A DNA stretch of 64,000 nucleotides from Mycolicibacterium goodii (lineage in GTDB: Bacteria > Actinomycetota > Actinomycetes > Mycobacteriales > Mycobacteriaceae), in NCBI RefSeq assembly GCF_001187505.1, contig NZ_CP012150.1:1674001-1738000 (forward strand). The letters run 5' to 3'. Of the stretch, positions 26,540 through 36,953 are shown one piece after another; the stretch's first letter is position 1, and the number at the start of each line of letters is the position of its first letter. The notes beneath the pieces were generated by a model. It made no database searches. It saw only the letters and a program-made list of their open reading frames with translations, and was not told where the DNA came from. The translations under genes were made by a program, and so were the position numbers.

Positions 26540-27532
26540 GTGACTGCACACGTCAGGCCGTCCGGTGGCCCCTGGTTCGACGATCTCAAGGTCGGTCAGG
26601 TCTTCGACACCGCCCCGTCGATGACGCTCACCGAGGGGGCCGCCGCGGCGCATCAGGCCATCATCGGTGACCGACTGCGCCTGTCGCTGGACGCCGAACT
26701 GGCAGCCGCGGTCACCGCGGCGCCGGGACCGCTGGCACATCCGGCGCTGGTGTGCGATGTGGCGATCGGGCAGAGCACCCTGGTGACCCAGCGGGTGAAG
26801 GCCAACCTGTTCTACCGCGGCCTGGCGTTCCACCGGTACCCGGTGATCGGCGACACCCTGACGACCCGCACCGAAGTGGTTGGGCTCAAACAGAACTCGG
26901 ACAAGCCGGGCCGCGCGCGCACCGGTCTGGCCGCGTTGCGGATGACAACCACGGACCAGAAGGACCGCCCGGTCCTCGACTTCTACCGCTGCGCGATGCT
27001 GCCGCTGTCGGAAAAAGCAGCCGACACCGGGCATTCCGACGATCTGTCGGCGATCGGCACCGACGCGTCGCCGACCCCGACCGCCGAGTGGGACGCCGAC
27101 GCCTACCGCGCGAAGGTTCCTGGACCGCATCTCGACGATCTGCGCGACGGGCTGACCGGCGCGGTTCTGCACAGCACCGCCGACGTGGTCAGCAGCGCAC
27201 CGGAACTCGCCCGGCTGACCCTGAACATCGCCGCCACACATCATGATCGGCGCTGCGGTGGGCAACGCCTGGTGTACGGCGGGCACACCATCGGGCTCGC
27301 GCTGGCACAGACCACGCGGCTGCTGCCGAACCTGGTGACGGTGCTCGGCTGGCAGTCCTGCGATCACACCGGTCCGGTTCACGAGGGCGACACGGTTTTC
27401 AGCGAGCTTCGGGTCGAGGCGATCGAGGGCAATGTGCTGCGCCTGCGGTCGATCGTGTTCGCCGCCGGCGGACCGGACGGCGAGGCCGACCGGCAGGTGC
27501 TGGACTGGCGGTTCAGTGCGCTGCTGTTCTGA
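26540..27532 (+). CDS. Double-hotdog protein, Rv0216-like
   Basis: A 330-residue protein with two hotdog domains in tandem, matching Rv0216, whose structure was solved and resembles an (R)-hydratase without a demonstrated activity. Domain 1 is about residues 5-155 (WFDDLKVGQVFDTAP), domain 2 about 185-330 with the hydratase-like helix NIAATHHDRRCGGQRLVYGGHTIGLALAQ. In standard MaoC hydratases the pattern is D-x4-H; here LNIAATHHD is altered, so the catalytic residues are not canonical. GTG start with a TAGCAT -10-like box nine bases upstream. First gene of a likely operon with a CoA-transferase, amidohydrolase, exporter and decarboxylase. Confidence 0.82.
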   Translation: MTAHVRPSGGPWFDDLKVGQVFDTAPSMTLTEGAAAAHQAIIGDRLRLSLDAELAAAVTAAPGPLAHPALVCDVAIGQSTLVTQRVKANLFYRGLAFHRYPVIGDTLTTRTEVVGLKQNSDKPGRARTGLAALRMTTTDQKDRPVLDFYRCAMLPLSEKAADTGHSDDLSAIGTDASPTPTAEWDADAYRAKVPGPHLDDLRDGLTGAVLHSTADVVSSAPELARLTLNIAATHHDRRCGGQRLVYGGHTIGLALAQTTRLLPNLVTVLGWQSCDHTGPVHEGDTVFSELRVEAIEGNVLRLRSIVFAAGGPDGEADRQVLDWRFSALLF

Positions 27533-27541
27533 CCGGAACCC

Positions 27542-28663
27542 GTGGCCGCGGCGGCGATGACCGGCATCTCGGGGGCCGTGGCGGCCCGTGCGCAACAGGT
27601 GGCCGATGCGTTCACCGACGTTACCGGTGTCGCCCTCGATGTCCGAGTTCTGCTCACCGGTCGTGCCGCGATGCTCGGGTTGCGTCCGCCGGGCCGCATC
27701 TCGGCGGGCGGTGCGACGCACCTGTTTCGCTCGCTCGACGGCCGGTGGTGCGCGTTGACTTTGTCACGTCCCGACGACATCGCCGCGGTGCCCGCCCTGG
27801 TGCGGGCCGACTCGGTGGATGCCGATCCATGGCAGGCCGTCGAGACCTGGGCCGCGGGGACCGACGCGTCCGCGATCGCCGAACGGGCCCGGTGGCTCGG
27901 CCTGCCGGTGGCGGTGCTCGGGGAGGCACCCGCGGCGGGTCCACGTCGCGGCGCGCTGGGGCGCAAGGGAATTCCCAGGGCACTGGCCGGGGTCGTGGTC
28001 GCGGATCTGTCCTCGATGTGGGCGGGGCCGCTGTGCGGCCAGTTGCTGCGGCAGGCGGGTGCGACGGTGATCAAGGTGGAAAGTGCCGCGCGGCCGGACG
28101 GTACACGCAGCGGTCCGCCGCGGTTCTTCGACTGGATGAACCACGGAAAGCTCTCCTATGCAGTCGATTTCACCGACACCGACGCGTTGGCCGCACTGCT
28201 GGGCGTGGCCGACGTCGTGATCGAGGCCTCGCGTCCCGCCGCGCTGGCCCGACGCGGTCTCGGCCCCGACGCGCCGACCCCACGCACCGGCCGGGTGTGG
28301 GTGCGCATCACCGGACACGGCACCGTGGGCGAGCAGGCCCACCGGGTGGCCTTCGGCGACGACGCCGCGGTGTCCGGCGGTCTGGTCGTGAATCGTTCCG
28401 CCACACCGGCGTTCGTCGGCGACGCCATCGCCGATCCGCTCACCGGCCTGCACGCCGCGCACGCCGTCGCCGCGGCCGTCGGGCACGGGGGAGGGGAGTT
28501 GATCGAGTTCGCGATGTCGGCCGTCGCGGCGATGTACGCCCCGCTGGCCTCCGTGGGTGCGGAGGTCGACGCGGTGGCACCCGCGCCGACGCCACCGGGC
28601 CCGGCGCTCGGCGCCGACAACGACGCGGTGCTGCGACTGATCGCCGGGAGGCGGCCGTGCTGA
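27542..28663 (+). CDS. Family III CoA-transferase (CaiB/BaiF) with apparently permuted domain order
   Basis: A 373-residue protein whose second half has the family III CoA-transferase N-terminal Rossmann signature: LAGVVVADLSSMWAGPLCGQ at about 149, then RQAGATVIKVESAARPDG and FFDWMNHGKLSYAVDF, followed by the central FVGDAIADPLTGLHAAHAV segment. In normal CaiB proteins this begins at residue 1-10. Here about 145 residues precede it, and they resemble the family's small C-terminal domain (HLFRSLDGRWCALTLSR, then a helical stretch and LGLPVAVLGE). The order thus reads C-domain, N-domain, middle. It lies nine bases after the double-hotdog gene and overlaps the amidohydrolase start. The enzyme may work only with a partner or swap domains in a dimer. 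Confidence 0.72.
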   Translation: MAAAAMTGISGAVAARAQQVADAFTDVTGVALDVRVLLTGRAAMLGLRPPGRISAGGATHLFRSLDGRWCALTLSRPDDIAAVPALVRADSVDADPWQAVETWAAGTDASAIAERARWLGLPVAVLGEAPAAGPRRGALGRKGIPRALAGVVVADLSSMWAGPLCGQLLRQAGATVIKVESAARPDGTRSGPPRFFDWMNHGKLSYAVDFTDTDALAALLGVADVVIEASRPAALARRGLGPDAPTPRTGRVWVRITGHGTVGEQAHRVAFGDDAAVSGGLVVNRSATPAFVGDAIADPLTGLHAAHAVAAAVGHGGGELIEFAMSAVAAMYAPLASVGAEVDAVAPAPTPPGPALGADNDAVLRLIAGRRPC

Positions 28664-29928
28664 TCCGGCGAGCGACCCTGCTCGACGGCACGGTCGTCGA
28701 CCTGCGCGTGGGCGACACCATCGAACAGATCGGCCCGGCGCTGCGGTCACAGCGCGGCGAGCACGTGCTCGACGCCGCCTTCGGTACCGTCATCCCCGGC
28801 CTGCACGACCACCATGTGCACGTGTACTCGGCTGCGGCCCAACTGGACTCGGTGCGGGTCGGACCCGAAGAGGCAGGCAGCGCCGACGAGTTGCGCAGGC
28901 TGCTGGCGCGCGCCGCGCCGGGCACCGACGGGTGGATCCGGGCCGTCGGCTACCACGAGCAGGTGGCCGGACCGCTCGACCGCGAGCGTCTCGACGAACT
29001 GACACCGCCCGTGCCGGTGCGGGTGCAGCACCGCAGTGGCGTGGTGTGGTTTCTCAACAGCGCCGGGCTCGCCGCGATCGGCCGCCCCGAACATCCCGAC
29101 GGTGTACTGCGCAGCGCGGACCCGGACTGGACAGCGGCATTACCCCGCCGCGACACCGAGATCGGTTCCTACGCAGCGCGATTGGCCCGCTACGGCGTCA
29201 CCGGCGTCACCGACGCCACCCCCGAGCTCACCGAGCCGCCGCGCGGTCTGCCCCAGCGTCTGCACGTGCTGGCGCCCGGCAAGCTGATCCTGCACGACGA
29301 CGCGCTCGACCTCGACGGCCTGGTCACCTGGATCCGTGAGCGGCACGCCGAGGCGGTCCCCGTGGCCGTGCACTGTGTCACCGCAGCGCAACTGGTCGTC
29401 ACCATCGCGGCGATGCGCATCACCGGCACCGTGCCCGGTGACCGCATCGAACATGCGGCGATGGTTCCCGACGACTGCATCGGCGATCTCGCGGACCTCG
29501 GCGTGACTGTGGTGACCCAGCCCAATTTCGTCGCCGAGCGCGGGGATGCCTATTTGGTCGACGTCGACACCGCGGACCGCCACCAACTGTGGCGTCTGGC
29601 AACCCTTCTCGACGGCGGCGTCCGTGTCGCCCTGTCGACCGACGCGCCGTTCGGGGACGCGGACCCGTGGGCGGCGATGCGGGCCGCGGTGCACCGCAGG
29701 ACTCCGCGGGCAGTGGTGCTGAACCCGGCCGAGTGCATCCCGGCGCGCACCGCGCTCGAGCTGTTCTTCGGTGCCGCACGGCATCCGGCGCAACCCCGGC
29801 GGATACAACAGGGGCAGCCGGGGGATCTGTGTGTGCTGGCCGCATCCCCGCGGCAGGTGGTGCAGACCCTCGATGCCGATCTGGTCGCGGCCACCGTCAT
29901 CGGTGGCGTGGCGGTTTTCCTCCGGTGA
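28657..29928 (+). CDS. Amidohydrolase-superfamily metal hydrolase (YtcJ-like)
   Basis: A 423-residue member of the amidohydrolase 3 group. The barrel's metal sites are GLHDHHVHVYS (HxH, about 47-57), AVHCVT, RIEHAAMV and STDAPFGD (final Asp). No carboxylated lysine is evident, which fits the mononuclear or YtcJ-like subgroup. The N-terminal LIRRATLLDGTVVDLRV and C-terminal QGQPGDLCVL strands form the usual beta-sandwich. The GTG start lies within the CoA-transferase end, and its stop overlaps the MFS start (GTGA), so the operon is tightly coupled. Substrate unknown; an N-acyl or cyclic amide is the family norm. Confidence 0.83.
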   Translation: MLIRRATLLDGTVVDLRVGDTIEQIGPALRSQRGEHVLDAAFGTVIPGLHDHHVHVYSAAAQLDSVRVGPEEAGSADELRRLLARAAPGTDGWIRAVGYHEQVAGPLDRERLDELTPPVPVRVQHRSGVVWFLNSAGLAAIGRPEHPDGVLRSADPDWTAALPRRDTEIGSYAARLARYGVTGVTDATPELTEPPRGLPQRLHVLAPGKLILHDDALDLDGLVTWIRERHAEAVPVAVHCVTAAQLVVTIAAMRITGTVPGDRIEHAAMVPDDCIGDLADLGVTVVTQPNFVAERGDAYLVDVDTADRHQLWRLATLLDGGVRVALSTDAPFGDADPWAAMRAAVHRRTPRAVVLNPAECIPARTALELFFGAARHPAQPRRIQQGQPGDLCVLAASPRQVVQTLDADLVAATVIGGVAVFLR

Positions 29929-31070
29929 GTGTCTGGCGCAGGCGCGGCATGCCCGCGCTGCTCGCCTCGGCGGCGCTGGGGTTCTGCGGTCTGGCGTTGC
30001 TGATGCCGGTGGCGCCGATGTGGGCCGTGCACAACGGCGCCGACAACCTCGGCGCCGGTCTGGTCAACACCGTTCTGATGGCGTTCACGGTCGTCGGGCA
30101 GATGTCGGTGGCCCGGCTCATCGGCAGGGTGGGCGCGCCCGTCACGCTGGCGATCGGGCTGCTGCTGATGGGTGGCCCCGCGCTGGTGCACCTGTTCGCC
30201 GGGTCGCTGTGGGCGGTGCTCGGTCTGGCGGCGTTGCGGGGCCTGGGATTCGGGATACTCACCGTATCCGGCGTCGACGGTGTCGCGGGCCTGTTCGCGC
30301 AGGAGGAGCGTGGTCGGGCCGTCGGCGCCTACGGATTGGCCATCGCCGCACCGCAATTCGTCCTCACCCCGGTCGCGCCGTGGCTGGCCGAACAGGTCGG
30401 CTTCGAGCTGGTGTTCGTGCTGGCGGCCGCCCCGATGCTGGCGATCCCGTGCGCACTCGCGTTCACCCGCCCCGCGCCCACACCGCCGCCGCGCCGCGGC
30501 GACGGCGAGCGGTTCGTTCTCACCGCGGGATTGGTGAACCCGATCCTGGCGCTGGTCGTGATCACCGCGTCGGGCGGCGCCATCCTGACGTTCGCACCGC
30601 AACTCGGTGGTGCCGACGCGGCGTTCGCGTCGCTGCTGGCACTGACGGGCATGGCCGCACTGGCACGCTGGCTCGTCGGAGGTCCGGCCGACCGGTTCGG
30701 ACCGGCCCGGTTCATCCAGCCGTTGCTGTACCTGGGTGCGACCGGGCTGCTGATCATCGCGGTGGGGGTCGCGCGCGGGGCGCCGGCGGGTGACGTCCTG
30801 GTCGTCGCCGGCGCGGCCCTGGTGGGGGTGGCCTACGGCGCGCTGCAGAACGTGACCCTGGTGCAGGCGTTCGCCGCGACCGCCGAACATGCCCGCGGCA
30901 AGGTCAGCGTGGCGTGGAACGTGGGTTTCGACGGCGGAACCGGCGTCGGTGCGCTGGCCGTCGGGGCGCTGGCCACCGCGGCTTCGTTCCCGACGGCCTT
31001 CGCGGTGCTGGCCGCGGCGTGCGCGGCCGCGGGTGTGACGTGGTGCTTCACTCACAGCAACCGGCGGTAG
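29925..31070 (+). CDS. MFS transporter
   Basis: A 381-residue major facilitator protein with about 12 hydrophobic helices starting at residue 9 (GMPALLASAALGFCGLALL). The loop between helices 2 and 3 has ARLIGRVGAPV, the MFS motif A position, and the C-terminal half repeats it as RWLVGGPADRFGPAR. Its compact size and the drug-efflux-like loop suggest export, but import of the amidohydrolase substrate is equally possible. The GTG start overlaps the previous stop by four bases. Confidence 0.85.
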   Translation: MSVWRRRGMPALLASAALGFCGLALLMPVAPMWAVHNGADNLGAGLVNTVLMAFTVVGQMSVARLIGRVGAPVTLAIGLLLMGGPALVHLFAGSLWAVLGLAALRGLGFGILTVSGVDGVAGLFAQEERGRAVGAYGLAIAAPQFVLTPVAPWLAEQVGFELVFVLAAAPMLAIPCALAFTRPAPTPPPRRGDGERFVLTAGLVNPILALVVITASGGAILTFAPQLGGADAAFASLLALTGMAALARWLVGGPADRFGPARFIQPLLYLGATGLLIIAVGVARGAPAGDVLVVAGAALVGVAYGALQNVTLVQAFAATAEHARGKVSVAWNVGFDGGTGVGALAVGALATAASFPTAFAVLAAACAAAGVTWCFTHSNRR

Positions 31071-31109
31071 CCGGGCTTACCGGGCGGCGTTGACGGGTAC
31101 TCCGCAGCG

Positions 31110-32567
31110 ATGAACCAATCCGAGACGCCGTTGCTCGACGCATTGAGCGACTACCACGCGTCCAACCGTTACGGATACTCGCCGCCCGGGCACCGCCAGG
31201 GCCGCGGTGCCGACGACCGCGTGCTGCGCGTGCTGGGACGTGAACCGTTTCTCAGCGATGTGCTGGCAAACGGCGGGCTCGACGACCGTCGCAGCAGCAA
31301 CGGCTACCTGCAGAAAGCCGAGGACCTGATGGCCGAGGCGGTCGGCGCCGACACCGCCTGGTTCTCCACCTGCGGCAGCTCGCTGTCGGTCAAGGCCGCG
31401 ATGATGGCCGTCGCCGGCGGGGACGGCAGCCTGCTGCTGAGCCGGGACAGCCACAAGTCCGTGGTGGCAGGTTTGATCTTCGCCGGGCTGATGCCGCGCT
31501 GGATCACCCCACGCTGGGACGCCGAGCGGCACCTGTCGCACCCGCCGTCCCCGCAGCAGGTGGAGGAGACCTGGCAGCGCCATCCGGACGCCGCGGGCGC
31601 GCTGATCGTCAGCCCGAGCCCGTACGGCACATGCGCCGACCTCGCCGGTATCGCCGAGGTGTGCCATGCCAGGGGCAAACCGCTGATCGTGGACGAAGCC
31701 TGGGGTGCCCATCTGCCGTTTCACGAGCACCTGCCGACCTGGGCCATGAACGCAGGCGCCGACGTGTGCGTCGTCAGCGTGCACAAGATGGGCGCCGGGT
31801 TCGAACAGGGCTCGGTGTTCCACCTGCAGGGTGACCTCATCGACCAGGACCGGTTGTCGGCGTGCGCCGACCTGCTGATGACCACGAGTCCGAATGTGTT
31901 GGTGTACAGCGCAATCGACGGGTGGCGGCGCCAGATGGTCGAGCGCGGACACCGACTGCTCGGCGCGGCACTGGATCTGGCGGACGACACCCGTAGGCGC
32001 ATCGAGGAGATCGACGACGTCGAGGTGCTCGACTCCGAACTGCTCGGTGCGCAGGCCTCACACGACCTGGACCGGCTGCAGATCCTGATCGACGTGTCGG
32101 CCACCGGAACCTCCGGCTATCAGGCGGCCGACTGGCTGCGCGAGAACTGCCAGGTCGACGTCGGCATGTCCGACCACCGCCGGATCCTGGCCACCATGTC
32201 GGTGGCCGACGGTTCCGACACCGCAGGCCGGCTGGTACATGCACTGACGTTGTGGCGCAAGGCCGCCATGGACTTCGCGCCGCCGCCGACGATCAACCTG
32301 CCGTCGCCTGCCGATCTGCAGCTGCCGACGGAGGTCGCACCGCGCGACGCGTTCTTCGCCGAGGTCGAACAGATCCCGGTCGAGCAGGCGGCGGGCCGCA
32401 TCGCCGCCGAGCAGATCACGCCGTATCCGCCCGGCATCCCCGCGGTGGTGCCGGGGGAGCGGCTCAACGAGGCCGTGCTGGACTACCTGGTGACCGGTGT
32501 GCGGGCGGGCATGAACCTGCCCGATCCCGCCGATCCGCAGCTGCGCACCATCCGGGTCATGGCCTGA
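31110..32567 (+). CDS. Orn/Lys/Arg decarboxylase-fold PLP enzyme (short form)
   Basis: A 485-residue fold-type I PLP enzyme of the bacterial Orn/Lys/Arg decarboxylase group. DRDSHKSVVAGLI, VDEAWGAHLPFH (PLP ring Asp and Ala) and VSVHKMGAGFEQG with Schiff-base Lys226 are present, and the C-terminal domain TPYPPGIPAVVPGE is the family signature. It lacks the N-terminal wing domain of the 700-residue enterobacterial enzymes. The product would be a diamine or related amine. Its 3' end overlaps convergent udgX by 11 bases. It follows the exporter by 39 bases and is likely part of the same operon. Confidence 0.85.
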   Translation: MNQSETPLLDALSDYHASNRYGYSPPGHRQGRGADDRVLRVLGREPFLSDVLANGGLDDRRSSNGYLQKAEDLMAEAVGADTAWFSTCGSSLSVKAAMMAVAGGDGSLLLSRDSHKSVVAGLIFAGLMPRWITPRWDAERHLSHPPSPQQVEETWQRHPDAAGALIVSPSPYGTCADLAGIAEVCHARGKPLIVDEAWGAHLPFHEHLPTWAMNAGADVCVVSVHKMGAGFEQGSVFHLQGDLIDQDRLSACADLLMTTSPNVLVYSAIDGWRRQMVERGHRLLGAALDLADDTRRRIEEIDDVEVLDSELLGAQASHDLDRLQILIDVSATGTSGYQAADWLRENCQVDVGMSDHRRILATMSVADGSDTAGRLVHALTLWRKAAMDFAPPPTINLPSPADLQLPTEVAPRDAFFAEVEQIPVEQAAGRIAAEQITPYPPGIPAVVPGERLNEAVLDYLVTGVRAGMNLPDPADPQLRTIRVMA

Positions 32568-33192
32568 GCCCCACCGACCCGGCGACGCGCAGGTCGGCGA
32601 CCAGTCCGGCGAACGCGGACTCGCGCTCCTCTTCCGGGCCGCGCAGCAGTGACGACGGGTGCACGGTGGCGACCATCGCCGGATCACCAGGGGCATCGGG
32701 ACCGTGCAGCACCTCGCCGCGGTGCTGGGTGACGCGAAAGTCGTTGCCCAGCAACGCCTTGGCGGCGGTCGCCCCGAGCAGCACCACGACATCGGGCTGC
32801 ACGGAGGTCATCTCGGCGATCAGCCATGGCCGGCACGCGACCACCTCGGTGCGGCTGGGGGTCTTGTGGATGCGGCGCTTGCCACCCGCGGCCCTGGAGA
32901 ACTTGAAATGCTTGACGGCGTTGGTGACATAGATCTGCTCGCGGTCGATGTCCGCGGCATGCAGGGCGCGGTCGAGTAGCCGTCCCGCGGGCCCCACGAA
33001 CGGCAGTCCGGCAAGGTCCTCCTTGTCGCCGGGCTGCTCGCCGATCATCATCATGCGGGCCGATCTGCCGCCTGCGCCGAACACCGCCTGTGTGGCATCG
33101 CGATACAGGCCACAGCCTCGGCACTCACCGACCGCGGCGGCCAGTTCGGACAGGTCCACCGTGCGGGGGACGAACTCCTCTGCACCCGCCAT
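32557..33192 (-). CDS. udgX: UdgX, uracil-DNA glycosylase-family DNA cross-linking protein
   Basis: A 211-residue uracil-DNA glycosylase-superfamily protein. UdgX of M. smegmatis removes uracil and stays covalently attached to the abasic site through His109 of its KRRIH loop. Here GGKRRIHKTPSRTE is present and the His is exactly residue 109. The Fe-S cluster cysteines are at CRGCGLY, and at the CRPWLIA segment. Motif A is IGEQPGDKEDLAGLPFVGPAG, and the C-terminal motif is VATVHPSSLLRG. The start is ATG 33192 (MAGAEEFVP). A 13-bp inverted repeat lies six bases upstream. It is a stand-alone repair protein, unrelated to its neighbours. Confidence 0.95.
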   Translation of the reverse strand: MAGAEEFVPRTVDLSELAAAVGECRGCGLYRDATQAVFGAGGRSARMMMIGEQPGDKEDLAGLPFVGPAGRLLDRALHAADIDREQIYVTNAVKHFKFSRAAGGKRRIHKTPSRTEVVACRPWLIAEMTSVQPDVVVLLGATAAKALLGNDFRVTQHRGEVLHGPDAPGDPAMVATVHPSSLLRGPEEERESAFAGLVADLRVAGSVGLRP

Positions 33193-33197
33193 GCCAG

Positions 33198-33210
33198 GTG
33201 GGATACCCAC
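33198..33210 (-). promoter_or_regulatory. Short inverted repeat just upstream of udgX
   Basis: GTGGG-ATA-CCCAC, a perfect 5-bp inverted repeat six bases before the udgX start codon. It does not match the mycobacterial LexA box as I know it. It could be an operator or chance in G+C-rich DNA. Confidence 0.3.
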
Positions 33211-33291
33211 TTTTCGCACCCTTTTCGCGCCGATTGCTGTTTCGAATTCCGCGGTACGGGTAGTCAACGCCAGCAACAGCGAGAGGACACC

Positions 33292-34308
33292 ATGACTGCC
33301 GTCGTCAGCACCATCGATGCCAGACCGGATGTGTCGGTCGGCAAGCAGATTCTGCATCGCCGCCGCAGCGCGGAGTCGTTCGCTCTCGCAGCGGGATGTC
33401 GTGCGTTCGTACGCAACGCCGTTCGGGTGTGGGCCATACAACCGAACCTGGCGTGGCCACTGGGATCCATCGACCGCATGGTCGGCCGGCTTCCCCGCCG
33501 GGTCAACGCGAAGTTCGTGTCCGTCCAATTGCCCGACTGCACAGCCGAATTGGTCTGCGCCAACGGGGTGAACGCCGATCGTGCGGTGCTGTACCTGCAC
33601 GGTAGCGCGTTCATGACGTGCGGCATCAACACCCACCGCGCGCTCGTGGCGAGGCTGTCGAAGGAGGCCGACGCCGCGGTGCTCAATGTGGGATACCGCA
33701 TGCTGCCCAGATACGGTCTGCCCGAGGCGATCGACGACGCGGTGGCCGGGCTGCGCTGGTTACGGGAACAGGGTTACAGCTCAGACCGGATCGTGATCGC
33801 CGGGGATTCCGCCGGTGGATATCTCGCTTTGGCGACCGCACTTCAGCTTTCGGCCCGCGGTGAGACGCCCGCAGCGGGTATCGCGGTCATCTCCCCGCTC
33901 ACCGATCTCGACCCGGCGAGCAAGCTCGCACACCGCAACGCGGGCAGGTGCGCGATGTTCACCGGTCCCGCGCTCGCGGCGTTCGCGAAATACCTGCACC
34001 GCTGTGAGCGGCGCCCGGCCGGCCGCCGAGAGGCGGAAGCCGTGGTGAACCCCGTGACCGCGGATCTGTCGCAGTTGCCGCCGGTGACGGTGCACGTGAG
34101 CGCCGACGAATCGCTGTTCGCCGATTCCGAACTGCTGGCCGCCCGGCTCGCCGAGGCCCGCGTGCCGTGCGAACTGCACGTATGGCATGGGCAGGTGCAT
34201 GATTTCCCGCTGGCGGCCGACCTGCTGCCCGAGGGGCGCCGGGCGCTGCGCTACGTCGGGGACTTCGTCAAACAGGTGACCGACGTCCGGCTGGCCAACG
34301 TCTCGTAA
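33292..34308 (+). CDS. Alpha/beta-hydrolase, hormone-sensitive-lipase-like esterase
   Basis: A 338-residue hydrolase. The nucleophile elbow VIAGDSAGGYLALAT, the acid in ADESLFADS and the histidine in GQVHDFPLAADLLPEG make a full catalytic triad. The oxyanion-hole motif is YLHGSAF, where the hormone-sensitive lipase family normally has HGGG, as in some mycobacterial Lip proteins. AGAGGAC lies before ATG 33292. It ends three bases before the convergent GntR gene. Likely cytoplasmic or cell-wall esterase for short acyl esters; no pathway link to neighbours is evident. Confidence 0.83.
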   Translation: MTAVVSTIDARPDVSVGKQILHRRRSAESFALAAGCRAFVRNAVRVWAIQPNLAWPLGSIDRMVGRLPRRVNAKFVSVQLPDCTAELVCANGVNADRAVLYLHGSAFMTCGINTHRALVARLSKEADAAVLNVGYRMLPRYGLPEAIDDAVAGLRWLREQGYSSDRIVIAGDSAGGYLALATALQLSARGETPAAGIAVISPLTDLDPASKLAHRNAGRCAMFTGPALAAFAKYLHRCERRPAGRREAEAVVNPVTADLSQLPPVTVHVSADESLFADSELLAARLAEARVPCELHVWHGQVHDFPLAADLLPEGRRALRYVGDFVKQVTDVRLANVS

Positions 34309-34311
34309 CCC

Positions 34312-35109
34312 TCAGCCGACCTGGCGGTGCAGGGTCACCGAGGCGGTGCGGTGGTCGGCGCCGTTGTTCGACGCCGCGGCGATACCGCGGCCCTTGGCGG
34401 TCACCGCGAGCGCGGTGCGGTCGCCGCGGAACAGATCCCGGGAGAACTCGTAGGGCATGCCGGTCTGGTCGTAGGTGACCCGGGTGATCAGCAGCAGGGC
34501 CGCCTTGGGCTTGATGCCGAGCAGTGTGGCCTCGTTGCTGGTGGCGTTGACGGCTTCGATGCGTTCGTCGGCCCGTTCGGGGGTCAGGCCGTACCGGGAT
34601 TCCAGAATCTCGTAGAGCGATCCGCCCAGCTGCTGTTCGAGCAGGCCGGGGAACTTCTCGGCCGCAAATTGGGCCTGCTCAAGGGATATCGGGGATCCGT
34701 CCGCCAACCGCACACGCTGGATCTCGACGACGTAGTCGCCCGGCCCGAGACGCAGCGCGGTGCGGGTGGTCTGGTCCGGTGTCGTGATGCGGGTGGACAG
34801 AATACGGGTGCCCGCCACGTAACCCTGGTTGGCCAGGAAGGCGGGCACACCCACCACGTCGGACAGGTTGCGTTCCACCTGGCCGTGGCTGATGAAGATG
34901 CCGCCGGACCGTCCGATCACGCGGTGGACCAGGCCCGCCTCCTCCAGCGCGGCGAGTACCTGGCGCAGGCTCGAACGGCTGGTGCCGTACTTCTCGGCGA
35001 GGTCGCGTTCGCTGCCGAGCTTGGCACCCGGGGTTCCCGCGTTGATGTCGGCGACGAGACGTCGTCGTAACTCCTCGCTGTGAACTGGCACCAGACCCCC
35101 CTCACCCAT
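34312..35109 (-). CDS. GntR/HutC-family regulator of the microcompartment locus
   Basis: A 265-residue repressor with a GntR winged helix (GSERDLAEKYGTSRSSLRQV, about 33-52) and a C-terminal ligand domain (about 90-250) that begins ARILSTRITTP-like (here TRILSTRITTPDQ) and carries YDQTGMPYEFSRDLFRGDR, typical of UTRA/FCD-type HutC regulators. It is the last minus-strand gene of the BMC locus but has its own promoter: TAGAAT (-10) at 35125-35130 and a TTGGTACACCCAA operator-like site between it and the start. The same site type occurs before the permease, so it likely controls the BMC operon, the permease and itself. The start is ATG 35109. Confidence 0.87.
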   Translation of the reverse strand: MGEGGLVPVHSEELRRRLVADINAGTPGAKLGSERDLAEKYGTSRSSLRQVLAALEEAGLVHRVIGRSGGIFISHGQVERNLSDVVGVPAFLANQGYVAGTRILSTRITTPDQTTRTALRLGPGDYVVEIQRVRLADGSPISLEQAQFAAEKFPGLLEQQLGGSLYEILESRYGLTPERADERIEAVNATSNEATLLGIKPKAALLLITRVTYDQTGMPYEFSRDLFRGDRTALAVTAKGRGIAAASNNGADHRTASVTLHRQVG

Positions 35110-35112
35110 GGA

Positions 35113-35130
35113 TTGGTACACCCAATTCTA
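35113..35130 (-). promoter_or_regulatory. Promoter and operator-like site of the BMC GntR gene
   Basis: Inverted repeat TTGG-N5-CCAA (TTGGTACACCCAA, 35113-35125) sits directly downstream of a good -10 TAGAAT (minus strand, 35130 to 35125), over the expected transcription start. TTGGTAGTGCCAA at 42332-42344 is the matching copy. This position fits autorepression. Confidence 0.55.
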
Positions 35131-35142
35131 ACCGGGGCGGGG

Positions 35143-36952
<1,810 letters not shown>

Positions 36953-36953
<1 letters not shown>

